The notes: a model not told the origin generated them from the sequence alone. A stretch of DNA of 64,000 bases from Acanthopagrus latus (GCF_904848185.1 NC_051040.1:3321001-3385000), one strand, 5' to 3'. Positions 1-16,200 are shown, counted from the stretch's first letter. Program-made: numbers and translations.

Positions 1-297
1 GCAGATAATGGCATTACACGTGCATACAAAGGCAGCGCAAAGACCGTGTCGGGCTGCGAGTTTATCTGCCTGTAGGCCTACGCGCACACACACACACACA
101 CACACACCAACACAAACATGCACGCAAGCATGCACACAGTCTGTTCTTTTCGGTTCTGCTCTGTATCTTGTCTTTCTCAGGGTCCCTGCTCTTGTGCCAA
201 GGCCCCAACAACACCCCCACTCCACCCAGACTCAAGCGCCCCCTTTGTTTGCCTGTCTGGAATTCAGCTTCTGGCTGAGGGGGCCTGGGCAAGGGAC

Positions 298-457
<160 letters not shown>

Positions 458-2302
458 CCATCCTCCGTGCACACACATACACTTTTACTTTTGTGCACAT
501 ACGCAACATTGGATGGCTGCCTACAAAATTCTCCTGTTCTCAAAGTAACACCAGGCTTTTTATGGGGCCCTGCATATTCTGGCAGATTATCCGACAACAC
601 ACACTACAGGGAAGAGCGCAAAAAAAAAAAAACCTCGGTCCTGTGGTGCTTTTATCAAATTTTAAGATATGAAACAGGACAGCAGTATATTCTATGAAGG
701 TATTATCAACAAACAAGAAATTCAACTCTGATTCAGTGGACATGAGTGTTGTATTTCTGACAACATCTATTGTCTGCGACTCTTTTTCTGCATTCGGCTG
801 ACAGTGAGAGACGCTGACATGAGAAAATCCAAATCAGCTTTTGAACAGCTTTGCAGGTTAATTCAATTATTCAGTTCTAAGAAAATCAAACATCCAACAA
901 AAATACACAGTTTGCAGAGGTTGGAGAAACACACAACGGGGCTAATTTTAGATCATGATCAATCTTGAAGGTGTCCACACATTCTAGGTTTTCAAACTTT
1001 ACATAAACGTGTTGACAAGTAAAGCTGCACTATGTGACCAAACCAAGAGCGTCATGTAGCCAACAAGATGGCTACGCTGACTGGACAAATGACTTCATGT
1101 GGTTCTTCCTTGGGTCAAGTATTATAAACATAGCAATGTGAGTGATAGTGAGTACTATTACGGTTGAGGAGCTCAAAAAAAATAAATAAAAATCTTTCAT
1201 GCAATATTGTGTTTCAATGATGCAAATGGAGAAATCAGATATTTTAGGGTTAGGGTTAACTGGTATTTCAAAATCATAATTTAGATCATTGATAATGAAT
1301 GAGATTAAATAGAGAGTGATATTGTTTTTTGGCAGGATCAGCCATTTCTGTATTGAAAGACACCTGCGCATCGTTTGCAATCAGTTTTTATGTCTCCCTG
1401 CAAAGTAATGAGTGGAGTGCAAGTAACTTGCACGGTGGCATTTTGGCAGTCCTTGTTTTTTTTTGTTTGTTGTTTTTTTTTAAATCAGATCTATTCAAAA
1501 AGACTAAATATAACAGTTCATCCCTGAACTAGTTTAAGGACAGAGTTGTAGTGCTACAGATAGTAGAGAGTACAGCTGTGATAACAGTAGAACTACTACT
1601 GCAACACGACGCCTGGGGAGCAAGAATAGAGAAGTGGGACAGTGCTACAGTAAGGAGAACAAAATAAAGAGTTGATATAGAGAAAATACAAAGGGAAGAG
1701 TGGGGAGGAGAGAGAGAGAGGGGGAGAGAGAAATGGGGCATAAAACTACAAAACGGAGAAGAACTTGACAGAATATAGACTGAGGCATAAAGTCTAGAGA
1801 GAGCAAGAAGGGGAGGAAGCACAGAGCTTCTGTACTGAGGTTTGGAGAGTTGACAGAATCTACTGTGTGCTTCCATTTCAACCCAACTGTTAATACTACA
1901 GCTTTTGAATATCATTGTTAAAATGAAAACGATGCTGCACTGAAGCAAATAAATAAATCTATGAAATTTAAAAAAAAAAGCCAGATGAACAACGAACAAA
2001 CACAAACAATTTGAAGACTTAATGGGAAAATGAAGAAAAAAGCAAAAGCAAACGTTAAATAAATTCATTCTGAATTAATCTGTTGATTACAAGCTTTACT
2101 TCTTCTGCAGGAAAATGCGACAGGCGGTGAGAGAGGTTACAGAGACATACAAAGAGAGTGAGAGAGAGAGTGTCACCTGGCAGCATGTATAGTGTCCTAC
2201 ACTAACTGCAATAATGCTGACAGGACAGGATGCAACTGGAAGCCCCCGCGCTGCGCTATGCAGTACTAGACCATTACCACTCTGCTGCAGAATACACACA
2301 CC

Positions 2303-2303
<1 letters not shown>

Positions 2304-2338
<35 letters not shown>
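2304..2338. repeat. (CA)n microsatellite
   Basis: Run of CA dinucleotides, about 17 units, inside mark4 intron 3. Confidence 0.9.
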
Positions 2339-2341
<3 letters not shown>

Positions 2342-5300
2342 CTGTCCACAGCTATGTTCAAAACCAAAGTTTTTGCTTAAGGATAAAAACGGCAGACGCA
2401 TTGTGTCATTAAGTCGGCATCTCACTGTTGGAACAGAAGGCAAATGACGTGCAGAAAGAAAAATCCCATGGAGAAAGTCTGTATTCCCACAGAGAGACAA
2501 CCTCACACACAATGCACACACAAACATCCATCACCCAGCTCCACCTCTGTTAAAACAGAGTCAATAGTTTATCAGGTGGTGATAACACTGACAGACTGTC
2601 ACCTGTACTGCAAAGTGCATTCTTCTGGAATATAACTGAAAAATGAGTTTCCTGGCATTATGATAGTATTTAATAAATTGAGACAAGTCTGTTTTAAGTG
2701 TATTTATAAGATTCAATGACTCAATGAATGAATGAATGTCTCAAAAATAATATGCTGCTTTTTGGCAAGGAATACTTCCATTCTTTGTTATCTATGTGCA
2801 ATGTTGCATGGCAGCAGTCTGCCAGTTTCTATTTCTTGACTTGACAAGAATCTGTACGAGGTGGAAACCTGTTCTAGAGCTGCCACAGAGCTTCAGATTT
2901 CACAGCCACTCAAGAATAATAACGATCAGAACATGCTTTCCCTTCATATCATCTGTATTTATTTCCTCACAGTAACTATAATTCAAGGGCTACAGGAATT
3001 GAAATGGTTAACAAGGTTCAATACAAGGATCGGTCTTAATCCTTTGTTTTGAATAGATAGATGTAAGAAGTTTGAATGCAGGTACTGTCCACCTGAATCT
3101 GTTTATTTGAGACTTTTGAGGCATTTTATCAACTTTCAGAATGACAAACATTTTGTTTACATTAGCTTTGTACAGGTTTGACTGAGGTCAGACCAAAATG
3201 AAACCTCTTCTAGGTTTGACACGCAGGTCATGCAGTGTGACAATATCTGACTGGGAAAACCTCTGCCTGTATCTTCTTGCATTCATGCCGTTATCTGATT
3301 TGATTTCCAGTTGAATAATTTGGGCAGGGAAAAACACCGAGCAGAGCTGTTTAAAAGAAGCTAGGCTGCAGCATAACACATATGTTAGTACTCTTCAAAT
3401 GTGTAATTTGCAGAAACACCATCCGTAGTCTCTTTTACAGTACTGCCCTCTCGTTGCCAAGAACTGTGAAAATGGATTAGACTCAGAACTAAAATCAAGA
3501 GCTCATACAAAAGGGACTTTGAGAGCAAAAAAACAAAACAAAACTACACTTAATGCAATATTAAGATTTGGCTAGCTAAGCATGTGTTTTTGTTTCTTTT
3601 TCACTTTGTGTTGACGTCAACAGTGCGAGCTGCAGAGTGATGAATCGGCTGTCTTGGCCAGTATCTAGGCCAAGTGGACCAACTATTACACAAAGCCAGA
3701 CACCATCAATAATCCAACTCTGGGTTATCAATAGAGTCAACACCCAGCCTGTACTGGTTAGCTAACCAGCTGAGCATTCATCAATAGGCTGGCTGTGTAT
3801 GTGTGTGTGCCTGTTGATGCATTATCGATCCTGATGAAGTGAGTGTATTTGTTATAGCGGAAGTCCTGATAAAGAAGACTCATAATCACTCAAGGCCAAA
3901 GTTTAGTCAGCAGAGACTCTACTGAACAATGAGTGGCTTGTATTAACTGTGAGAACCAAGTTTATCACACTAACTACACACAAGGTCAAAACCATGTGTA
4001 ATGACAAAGAGCATGATGTCGGAGATCTGAAATGAAAAAATAAAAAAATAAAAATATATTTGCAGGTACCAGCGTTTACTGAGTACTTTCTTTCATTTCT
4101 TTAATAATCGTTTTGGAATGTCGGTCAGATAAAATAAGATATTTGGAGATATCACCAGCTTCTTTCACTTTTGTATTAGACAGAATAATTATTGGTTGAC
4201 AAATAAAAAAGATTTTTAAAAAAATCAGCAAATTATTCAACAAGTTAGCTGCAACCGCAAACACTGGTGCCAATATTGTATTTTTTCACAATGATCACTC
4301 GTTAATGTTGTAGGATTAAACAAATATCTGGATGTTAGATTGTTTTTTGTTACCTATACCACTCTCATTATCATCATAGATTTTCGGCTAATGCGAAAGA
4401 TTCAGTCTGGATCTGCTCTTTGAAAGATGGAATAGTTTTCAAAAAACAGCAAAAGATTATCCACTTAAAGCGAAGTGTAAGTATATGCAGAAAATGGAAT
4501 GAAAAACCTGTTGCAACCTAACCACAATTTCATTACAGATAGCACAGCCATGAATATTTCAATACTGCTTTATTTCTTTAGAAGTAACTATTTCTATCAA
4601 TATAGCCAGATGAGAAAACACTGCAACAAATTCTTTGAAAACAGCTAGCCTGAGGCTAGGTCTCTCACTCAATTTTGTCTCATTAGATCAGTGTCAATTA
4701 TTACATGCATCACACTCACAAACTCCTACACAGACAAACACACACACACACCAATAGCTGCAGCAGGCCAGATTCAGACAGGACGGAGCTTAATCTCATT
4801 AGGGCGATGAATGTAACTCATGTAGGTAATACATGAACCTAGATGTCACTCGACAAGCATACAGTGACGTACATTACTCCAAGCCTTTAACCTAGTTAGT
4901 TCCAGTGGACTTAGAGGACAAATGATGGCTACATTATGCAGACACAAAGCAGCTTATTGAAGAAGTGTCTGTATGAAACTATACTCAGTTCACAACAAAA
5001 GATTTAAATCATCCATAAAACTGGACAGACGAGCCCTTTTATCAAACACTGGCGCAAGTTCAATTTGAAAAAAATTATCTTTTCACTGCATCCACTTGTG
5101 AACTTCAGCTCTGAGCGTGCAGCCAGTAGCAGCTTCCCAAACACTAAGCTTCACATAACCAAAATTCAAAGTTCAGACAACTGCTGCATGCATAGGTCAT
5201 CTGGGATTCATGACCTGTGGTGAGTTACTTACTGTTAAATCCCTCAAAAAAAAAAAAAAGAAAAGAGGACAAACAAGGTCATACGTAGATCACACAGTTT

Positions 5301-5535
5301 CGGTTAAGAAGATAAGGTAGCTGGAGATCACATAAACTGTTATGATGTACTAAACGAGGAAAATACAATATGAGCAGTTTTTTGCTCAAACAAAATAAAG
5401 GGATCAACCCACGAGTTTGATTTAAAATCCAATCAACCGGGAAGTCACAACAACAAAAACCGTGTGTGTGTTTAAGGGGTCTGTGGCGGCTTCATGAACT
5501 ACTCTTTACATTTATTGTTTTTATATGCACAAAAG

Positions 5536-5629
<94 letters not shown>
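5536..5629. repeat. (CA)n microsatellite, (GU)n in the mark4 transcript, next to a 5' splice site
   Basis: About 47 CA units end nine bases from the exon 3 donor. In the sense of mark4 the intron begins GTGAGTGAC and then runs straight into GT repeats. See the separate finding on possible splicing effects. Confidence 0.95.
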
Positions 5630-5633
<4 letters not shown>

Positions 5634-5638
5634 CTCAC

Positions 5639-8600
5639 CTTCTGTAAGCTGGTCGGGTTAAGTTGTGTTTTATCGATGATCTTTATGGCAACCTGGGAGG
5701 AAACAACATAAAAAGAAATGAGGAGAAAACAACCAACAAACAAATTATATAAAATATACACATTTTATTTACTGATTAGTGGTTGCAGCTCAAGTAAATC
5801 AAATTCTGGCTATTTCAAAATCTGCTTTTCACTGCACTTCACTTTTTGGTCTAGTTAATTTGCTGTTTATCTGACTATTTCTGTGATTCATCATTTGGTT
5901 TATAAGATTCTTATATCCCAAACTTAAGAACTCAAATACCTTGTTTTGTCCAACCAACATATATTATATTTACTACAAATCACGTCAAAGAGCAGCCTCA
6001 AATCTCCAGTATTTAGAAGCTGGAACTTATCTATAATTGATTATAATTTCTTTTGAAATGTATGAATTAATTGTTAACTACTTGTGGTGGCTGTTGAACT
6101 GCACTCTGGTGCCTTGTCCAATTTCCGGACTATTTAAATGCGTTCATATAAAACATTATCAATTATTCAAAGTTGAACGAGAAAAGGCATGTTGGTCAAA
6201 CCACTCTGTAGGGAGGACAAACAGTGTAAATTACACTGTGTATTACAGCATGTAAAGAACACAGAAGCAGATATCCACTAAACAAACTGGGGCTGCATAA
6301 GAGGCTTAACAACATGTGGCGACCCGGTCAAAGACTGCTTCAAACTACCACTGTAAACCTCCAATATATAATGTATTCAGCTTTATATGGGAGGAACACA
6401 ACGTCTCTCACATGATCGAGCCAGCAGCAGACACACAAAGTTTCTACTGACCCTGATGGTGTTATCAACTCAACTAATGTAGGTCAGGGTTTTAAGAGAA
6501 GAAAGACTTGAGTGTATGTAAACACAAAGACACACACCCACGCAAACTAAAAACACGTCATCTCTCTTCAAAAGGGTTTTAAGGCCTTGACTGTGGGATG
6601 AGACAGTATTGTTGGCTGTGAAAGCTAACAGAAGGTGCTCCGAACTTGGTGAAGGAGCCCTTTAAAACTCCATCTGTGTGGCTGAGTCACAGGATGCTGT
6701 TGTTGTTCTGGCTCCCAAACCACAGTATTTACCCACGAGTCTCCTTCAACTCCTCAGCTCTATTTCTTCAGCCTCATCAATCCCAGCATTATTGAAACCT
6801 CCAGCGCAGTCATGAACAGTTTCTGATTCTGATTAAACTCACCTCTCTGCCGGTCAATATGTGTCGTGCCAGTTTAACTTTGGCAAAGTTGCCCTTGCCA
6901 ATGGTTTTGAGCAGGCGGTAGTTTCCAATATGCGGCTGCTCGTCTGAACACAAGGCGATGGAGTTGCGACATCGGGCACCCAGAGAGCGGCTCGACCAGC
7001 CGGTACCCTTCTCTGAACGGCTGGCCGACAGAGAGGTATGCTGTAGAGACAGAGAGAAAGAGAGAGACAGATGAACCATCATTTTCTGTACAATACCTCA
7101 CACTGTTACTTTTGATTATAGTCAGTCTTTCCCCCACTGTGAAATACAACTGCATTAAAAGGAAGAGTAAGAAAATCGGAGACCTAATGAGCTGAGAGGA
7201 ATTATTTTAGTAACCGGCATGAGTCCAAACCTAAAAACTTGGAAAAAGATTCAAGTTTCTTTATCTTGTAATACATATAAGTGAAGACAAAGCAGTTAAT
7301 ACCAGCTTTATTCTTAAAATGAACAGATGTTGTGAATTCTACACATTATTACAGTAATTATACAAATAAAAAATGAGCGAAAAAGTCATTTAACATCAGA
7401 GCGGCCAATAAAAACCTTGTGACCCTGACCCCGGTCCTGCAGTCATGTGACTGCCGCCTGGTACCAGACACCCGAAGGTGAAAAGCGAGAGAAACCAGGC
7501 CACCTACGAACACCATCAGACCACTCAGTCTGCATTCCTCAAATTCATGTGTGGCTGTGAGGTGACCAGCGACAGGACACGTGTTTCTGTGGCTGTACAA
7601 CATGACATCGGCACATTGATCTGCCCTGAATGCCCACCACTCTGCTGATGATTTCAAATTTCTTTCATCACTTGAACTGATCAGGGGGCCAGAACAGCAG
7701 AATCATAGTGACAAATCAGTGACATGTAAACTAAAATACTACATGCCTGGCACTGTATTTCAAAGTCAACCAGCATTTACCAAGTTTAGCAAAGGCCTGA
7801 ATATTAGCTATCTGCCTGACAAACTCCCTGAGTCATTGAAATTCAAACGATGCAACTTTCAGAGAACACAGAAGAGCAAGATTAGTTGGGAAGCCTAATT
7901 ATTGACCATTAGCATAAATATTTGTTATGATTTAGGCAGAAAGGGCAACTGAACTACTTCATTTACCAAATTTGCTGTTGAAAAAGACTATAAATTCATT
8001 TTTAAAATAAACTCCAACTCTTCGCTTTTCCAAAAGTATCTCAGGATGGAGACGCTCAGCCCGACCAGACCTGAACCTCTTTAGGTCAAATGAGGTCCGA
8101 GGTCTAGCAGCATCAACATCAAACTCTAATCCCTCCATCTGCTCTCCCCAGAGCACTGAGCGGAAACAGAAATATCCCACGGAAACAAACTAGTGTGAAC
8201 TTTTCATCTTGAGTCGAGATGACATGAGGAAGAAGGAAATAAGAAAGAACAGGGAGCATCAGATGCACACAGCAAGCTTACAAGGGAACAAGGGGTTGGA
8301 AAATGGTACCTAGACTCAGATGTAGTTAATTACTTAACTTAGAAGAGAAAGATTAGTGCAGTTAGACCCATGATTTAGTGTAACATGAGATGGACTAGCA
8401 ATACAGTCAATGGACCAAATCAACCATAATAAAAGATTAAATTCTCCAGAGAGTGAACAGATCTAACAACACTGATTACAAAAAATGAGAGATGTCACCT
8501 GAATTCTGTCCAAGCACAGCATTTTTGAAAAATGCCAAAATGTCAATGAAGGGAAATAAATCTAAGAATTAAGTTCAAATTGAGTTGGGAACCACAAAGG

Positions 8601-10207
8601 AACAACTGTCTGTAGCACATCGTCCCACTTCACTCGCCCAGCCCTTCCCGTCTCTTCCTGCTTTAACCAAGCGAATCATTATCTTAACAAAGCCAATAGT
8701 TGGGTTTCACTGTTGGAGCACAATGATGCACAAGGCCTCAGACAGGACAGATAAAAGTGAAAACATGAAAAGAGTCTGTATTGTTGTGAGAAAAGGCAAA
8801 TACAGAGCTCTATGAAAAACCGTATCTCATGACGAGCCCTCAGTACAAGCATCTCTTTATTTTCCCACTATGAGAACTACACAAGGCCACACACACTCCA
8901 GAAGTGTGATAAAACCACACCATCTTGAAATGTACCTAATGTGGTAAACACAGTGGTGAGATCACAAGATCTAATGACTTCCCAGCACACACGTGAAAAA
9001 GTGCACAACCTCGGACTTTTTGTAATACCGATATAACTCTCATTAATTCAAGATTTATTCAGTTGTTTACAACACAAAATTGTATAACAGAACTGTAATT
9101 GGTGTTGCTGAAACTACACAAACACACACACACACAAAACAATAAAAAGGAATAATTAAAAAATACTTCCAAAAAAAAAGCATTCATCTCACCCCAAAAG
9201 TTTCCCTTTGAATCAGAGGGTTTACAGTACATTTCCACTAAACAGATTAAGCAAGAAGCATGGCATCAGAGCTATTATTTGGAGAAAGAAAAAGGGGAAC
9301 GTGTCTACTGCCATATATATATATGTGCTTCCATGTTATTAAAAGCTGAGCTGCAGCCAACATCTGTAGCCACATACTGTGTGTTACACATACTTGTGTT
9401 TGAGTCATTTGTGAGTTCAATGCTTAGAGAAAAATGTTTTGGTTTCTTGCACTCATAGAATGTGAACTGTGATTTATTTTAAGTACACCAAGAAACATCC
9501 AAAATCTACTTAATCTGTCAACACTTCATCTCTCTATACAAAGTAGACCAATGAGGGTTGAACGTGAAGGACATCTCAAACACAACCGAAACACCAGAGT
9601 AGCTCTCAAGGATCTTAGGTGTGAAGTGTTTGAGAGATTACAGAGGTTCATAGCACTCTAGCCACCCAGCAGAATATGTTCCTTCACCATTTTTTTCCTG
9701 GCACCTTCATTTTCACCTCCTCTCACCCTTCCCCCATTTATTCACCCCTGCTCCTCTCTCCCGAGGCTCATACCATCCCCCAGACAAATCAATTTGCCTC
9801 CCTTCTCTCTATTCTCCCCTCCATGCCTGGACCCGCCCTTTCTTTTGTCTCGCGTCGCTATCTTCATTTTCAGCGACCTCACATCAATTTGAGCCTTATG
9901 CCGCCCTCCATAACACCCCCCACCACCACCAATCTCCCCTCCCCCCCATTCCACATACTCCTTTCAAGGAGCGCAGTCCATTGATTCACCCGCTACTTCT
10001 GATTACCACGCAGTTTCAGTCAGGAGTTCAGTGTGTGAGTGTGTGCGTTTGGCGGGATGAGGTGTGATGGGGTCTCTTGCCAGCAGACTGGGGCAGGCAG
10101 AGCTATTTGAGTGGGGGGTAGGGTTGATGAAACCCCCCCCCAAGATCATTATACAGGTAGGGTGACATTTGGTGTAGAAGATGGATGGAGGGCTGGTGGG
10201 TGATTAG

Positions 10208-10241
<34 letters not shown>

Positions 10242-13200
10242 ATGCATGTGTGTGTGTGTGTTGGGATGTGGCCTCTAACTGTGTGATTTGCACATTCAGC
10301 AAACAAGCTGCACCACGGCCTTGCAAAAATGAGAGAAATCCAACTCTTGGCGACAATGTGACGCATCTCAAATATCTTTAAGTCATTATGAATATCTGAG
10401 ATGTCAGGCTTTTACCCTTATTGCAAGCATGGCGATTATAAAAATGGGAATGATTTCACAGTGAAAGTTCAAGTTTATTTGTGGTGATTGCTCCATTTTG
10501 AGCATATTCATCTGCATCAACTCACGATGGCTTACTGTCGCCAGGCTGGCTCCTGTCACCGACAGTCAATAGGTAATTTATTCCTCTACATTCCTGTGTG
10601 GCTGATAAGAAAGACAGCTTGACGTCATTTCAACAACAACAATGCTCCGAGCATGATTGTCAGATGATCGTTCACAAAACAGAAAACAATTAAAACTGTC
10701 AACAACAGCAGCGTTATCATCGTTACATCACATCTTTAAAAGACATGAATGTACATGTTGACGTGTAAAAACAACTTTGTGGCGGCACTTTGTGTGGCAA
10801 ATTCAGCTGAGAGATGATGCACTTCTAACACAGCTTAGAGATTCGGAAACCCGTTCAAAACCTTAAAAAAAAGATTAAACCAAAATTGCTTTTTAAACTT
10901 CACTTAAGTTGCCAGCAGATCATATACAAAGACATACTGTACTGTATGCGTAGTATAGAATCTTGTACTCAACACCAGTAAAGTCATAAATATCTGCTTC
11001 TTGTGTTGCTCTAAACATTGAACTCCAGCCAGAGGGTGGCATGACATGTCTGCAGGGTGTTGATCATGATCATGTGTGAGCCAACCAGATAAAAATCACA
11101 TCTGTGCTACGTTTGATATTAAAACAAGTAAAACATGGGCCAGTTTCCTTCAAAATAAGAGCCCCAAACACAAGTTTCAGCCATTCTTGTTTCAACAATG
11201 ACTAAAAAAAAACAGGCAACGAGGGAAGCTGCAAATTTTATGGTATCAAAAATGAGACGAAAGGCCAGATGTTAATGTTTTCGCTTTCCTGTTTACTTTT
11301 CTTTTGCATAAAACATTACTGACCTGTTGCATTCTGGTCTCATACTATATGTGAACTAAGAAGGTTACAAACCATGAGACGGATCACAGAGGTATCATGA
11401 GTTAGAGCTGCGAATCATGAGACGGAACTCTTAATTATTACATCCTCCTTAGTATAAAAGAGGGTTATGTGGTGGCACGCATGTTTGCATGTCTGTCATT
11501 CCATCAACTGTTCTACAATACAGCAGTTATCTTCAATATGTGCTTGTGTGTAGGCTGAACAATAAAGTATGTGAATAGACGAATGGAAACTCTTGAATCA
11601 TGTGCTACAAGTTCTTCCGCTCTGAATGCGCCTAATTCAACCTAACACAATTCTTATCTTTCATACTTCAAATGATTTCATAAGAACTCATGAAAATCTT
11701 CACTGAACAGTTTGAAAAACATCCGTCACCTACAGGTTTTTTGTGTCTTTGCCATACATGAAATATTTCAAGCAACCAGTATATTTATTATATCACTTGT
11801 TATAATTGTAAGAAAATGTGCTTATTCTGTCATTGGACACATGAATAAATGTCTTTCTTCCTTGCTCTGGTTTTAAATCTAGCTGGAGAAGTGCTGAGGG
11901 GAGGGGAGGGGAGACAGCAGCAACGTCAAGACTCGCAGCATGACAAACACAAACAAGTTCCCATACAATGGACCACGCCCTGAGGGAGGTGTCCTGCTGC
12001 TGCAGCATGGATGGACTGTAGATCTGGATGTGTGTGAGGTTGTGTGTGTGTGCCTGTGGGGTGGTATTTCATAAAGACAGGATGTGTGACGTTGGTCCCT
12101 AGCAGAGCAATGGCGTAACCTTGAACCATCCTGACGAACACATACACACAGTTCCAGTCCAATTTCCTCTTCCTCTCTCGAGCTGCTATGGCTCTCGGCC
12201 TTGTGGCCGTGGACTGGTGTTTCCTGACACACACACCTCGTTTATCGCACTCCACAGCAGACGCAATGTCTCCACAATAACAGAACACAACAACACATAA
12301 GAGATAAATAAAAAAGGAGGAGTCACCCCAGTGGCTCATTTGACAAAATTACAAAACATGTAACTTTGATGTCATGAGCTCAACACACGACTGTACAGTT
12401 ACTTTCTATCTGTGGCAAGAAACTGTACTTAGCACTCTGTCTTATTAAATAAAACAAACTGTGAACTGTCTGAACTGAACGATTTGGTCAATGACATCTA
12501 ACTAGGAAGGTCAGAAGATTAAATCATCATGTCCCAGAGCAGTAGTTAAAGCAAATTTAAAGGTCTATTTTTGGTGTAAATGATGTCATATGGGGAAGCA
12601 CGATGCTCAAGCAAAAGAGATCCTAACTGAAAAGCAACATGCACCTGCTTTATCTACACTACTGAAAACAACTGGAAAAGGCTCTTATCTAACCCAGCTC
12701 TAATCTTTTTAAAAATCAAACCTGTGGCTCCCTTTGCACAGAAATGCTGAAGGCATCTTGGTGGACTGCAACCACAGTCTGTCTCAGGGCTTCTCAGGTT
12801 GCTTCTCTACTGTCATCTATTAAAAATGCATTAAAAATGTCATATATTTGATAGACAGCAAATACCCAATTCACATATTTGCTTCGTCAAGAGATCTCTC
12901 TTTTCTATCCTCTCTAAATATCAAATCCTTGGGGGAACTTCTCACATCTCAGTCATCGATCAGAACTCTGTGTCAAGAGCAGCAGGAAGTTGCATGAACT
13001 CAACCTGCGTCACTTCCTGTCCTGGAAACTGAGATGTCACTGCGATGACAGCAGACATGTCACATGTTGCAATGCAACACTCAGGGAGCATTTCCTGGCA
13101 GGCCTGACAAGGAAGAGGGAGCTGCCAGAAAAACATGTCAGTGACCGTGACAGACAGGCTGTCTTGATACTCTGGAGCCAGTTGAGGCTCCATCAGACGC

Positions 13201-16200
13201 TCAAGTCGTTCTTTCCTCTAAATGGTTATGTGATCTGGATTTTTCCATGTGATATGGAAATTTCTCTTGACTATTTTTGGGGCACTTTCTGCTGCAAACA
13301 AGACAGAGAGTGGCAGGACATGTGGGAGTGAAGAACATGAATATAAGAAAGTTCCCTAGCTCAAAATCCGTTTGATTTTTAGAATAATTAATGGTTAAAA
13401 GCCAGAACTGACTTTCTATTACAGGGCATGCAGATCACATACTGTCCCACAAGCCAAAATCAAATGATTTTGCACTGTGAGGAATAAAGACAAGCTTTAA
13501 TCCACATCTTTTAAACAATGTAAATGGCCGATAATTAAAGAAAACATAACTAACATGTCTTCCTTTGAATTTACTGACGTTACTTCTGGTTTTGATTTCA
13601 GAACATTTCTGGACGATTTCAGCAACACAGCAGCTGATGGACATTCTTCAGCTCCTGCCAGACTCAATCATATTCCAACCAATACCCATTAGTCAGTCTG
13701 TGAGTCAGACTAGTTTGGCTCTGAGGCCTCTCTCTAACATGTCCTGTATATTTCCCCAGGGCAGGCTGAACTGTGTTGTTCTTTTTATTCCATGCGCCAA
13801 ATACCATATGAGTAGCAAACATTACAACAACAAAAAAATCCCTTTCCAGGAATTTCCCTCAGAGCAATGATTGGATTCCCTCAGTGCACATTTTTGAAAT
13901 TTTATCAAGGCTTCAGAATGGGTTTCTTGGGCCCTTCTGGTCAGAAAACTTACAACGATTTTACAAAGACTTTCGTGATAAAGGAGGGGAGGAGTTTTTT
14001 TTTTAATTTCATTTTTTTAATATGGCCCAGTAGTGCAGTTGTATTGGGCAATGTGAACCTGCTGGATTCTCCAATAATCAGAAAATGATTATTTAAAAAA
14101 GGCACACCAGAGCTTCGTTCTTGCTGTTATCAATGCAAATATTAATAAAGTTGTGTCAATCCAAGTGTCCTGGTGCGCAATGGAATATTTGTTTTCATCT
14201 ACTGTGATTATTAAGAGTAAATATATCACGACAATAAAATGAAGTTGCAAACCTAGGAGACTTTAATGAAAGGATGCCGATCTTATTTGCATAATGACAC
14301 CACCTTTGTCGAGTATACTACCCTCAGCGAACAGTGAAAAATCATGGAGTGGACTTATAGAATAAACAAGAACGTCATGATTTTCTTAACTTCTTTCAGC
14401 ACACACGGTGATTAACATCTAAATATTATTGCCAACATGCGCCAGACATCGTGGGTTAAAGGCAGCCGTCCTCCTCCAGTCTGACATTATCTGGCTCCAG
14501 TATGCAAAGTGTAACTGGATTCCTCAGTCTGGGCAGTGCAGGACACACGCACACGCACACACACACACACACACACACACTTTCTGCTTGCTTCGGGAAA
14601 TCTGCCATATTACTCAGCATATCACTCATTGCAGGGCTGTGATCATTGGACCAGGCTGAGTAAGGGTCAGATTTATTCTGTTTGGATCAACAGCAGCAGC
14701 GGATTAAAGAGCTGAGTCACTCCTTGGCCAGACTTCGGTTTCTCTCTCCGTCTCTACACAGACTGATTCTTCTCTCTGCAATGATCCGTTTCCTGAATGC
14801 TGTGTCACTGCAGCCTCTGAGATACATTTTTAAAAAGTCTCCACAAATGCAAACAGAGACAAGCTTTTCCTCAGGCCATCATTTCTATTGGTAACGATAA
14901 TGTTGAACTCAGATGAAGAAGAGATGTAGGAACACAGCACCAGGGGCAGGAAACATGAGCAGATGAGCAGACAGGTCAGGAAAGAGTCCAGTTTAGACAT
15001 TTTATCTCCAGTACTTTATTTATACTGAAAATATTGAAAGTGAGTGTTCCTAAAATGCATCATTTTCTCTCAAATGTTTTTTTTAAATGCTCATCAGAAT
15101 CTCCCAGAAGCCAAAGTAGCATCTTCAGGATGTTTCTTTTGTCCGAACAACAGCTAAGAACCAAAATTTCATCCATTTGATCGTTTTTAAGCCTCTTCAT
15201 TCACTTTAATACATGACAAAGTAATGCAGCAAATCCTCACATTGAAGAAACTATAAGTAGCAAATGTTTAACATGTTCTTAGTAGTGCCTGTTTATGCTT
15301 TTCTAGATTTTTACTCTCTTGTTGCTCACATTCTCTCCCTGTGTCCGATTTGTTCATACATTGAGTCAATTCCTCTCATTTCATTTCACATTTCAGTGCA
15401 TAATTTGCTCAGCAGCTTCCAACCACTCCCTTTTTTAACCTTCCCCAAGCTCACAGTCCTTGTTTCTGCCACTTCAGTCTGACTCAAAATCACAAGGTCT
15501 GCACAACCTCTCACCATGATTATTTGGCTTCCTCATGCCCAAAGCAATTTTCCTGAGATGTCAAGCTACGGGGGGCGCCGATAAGCTGACACCTGACCTG
15601 CGTTGTAGTATTTGCTAAACGAGAAGTAATGGTTGGTTTGGCTTCACAGATAAAGATTAGTGCGGGTATTGTGACTGTTCAAACCAAAGAATTTTCTTGT
15701 TAGATATTTTTAGTTCAAAACTACTGATATGCCTTTATGAAACAAAAACATTACAGAGTTGACCAAGAAGGTTTTTCTGATGCTGTCCGCTAGAGGAAAC
15801 CATCAGGACACCACTATTACAGGAAGTCATGACGAAGCAGTCCACAGCACCTGCAATGTGCCATTATCTGTCTGTTAATGGACATTTTAGCAAAGCAAAA
15901 TTCTGCCCAACCCCTAAAAAAAAACCCTCAAATGCCAGTATTGTGAAAACAGCCTCATCACGGCCACAATTAGAGGACTCTCTGTTGTCGTGCAGCTCCT
16001 GTCTGCAGCAGCTAATGGACAGGAACTGTGACAGCTGTTTCTGATGCGACATTTCCTCTGGTTAACAAGAACATTACAACACATGTAGATAGATCACATG
16101 ATACTATCTTTATCACATACAGCTTAGAGTACGAGTACACCACTACAAACCAGTTATCAGGCAGTAGCTTTTAGAAAGACGGAAAAAAAACAAACCCTGA

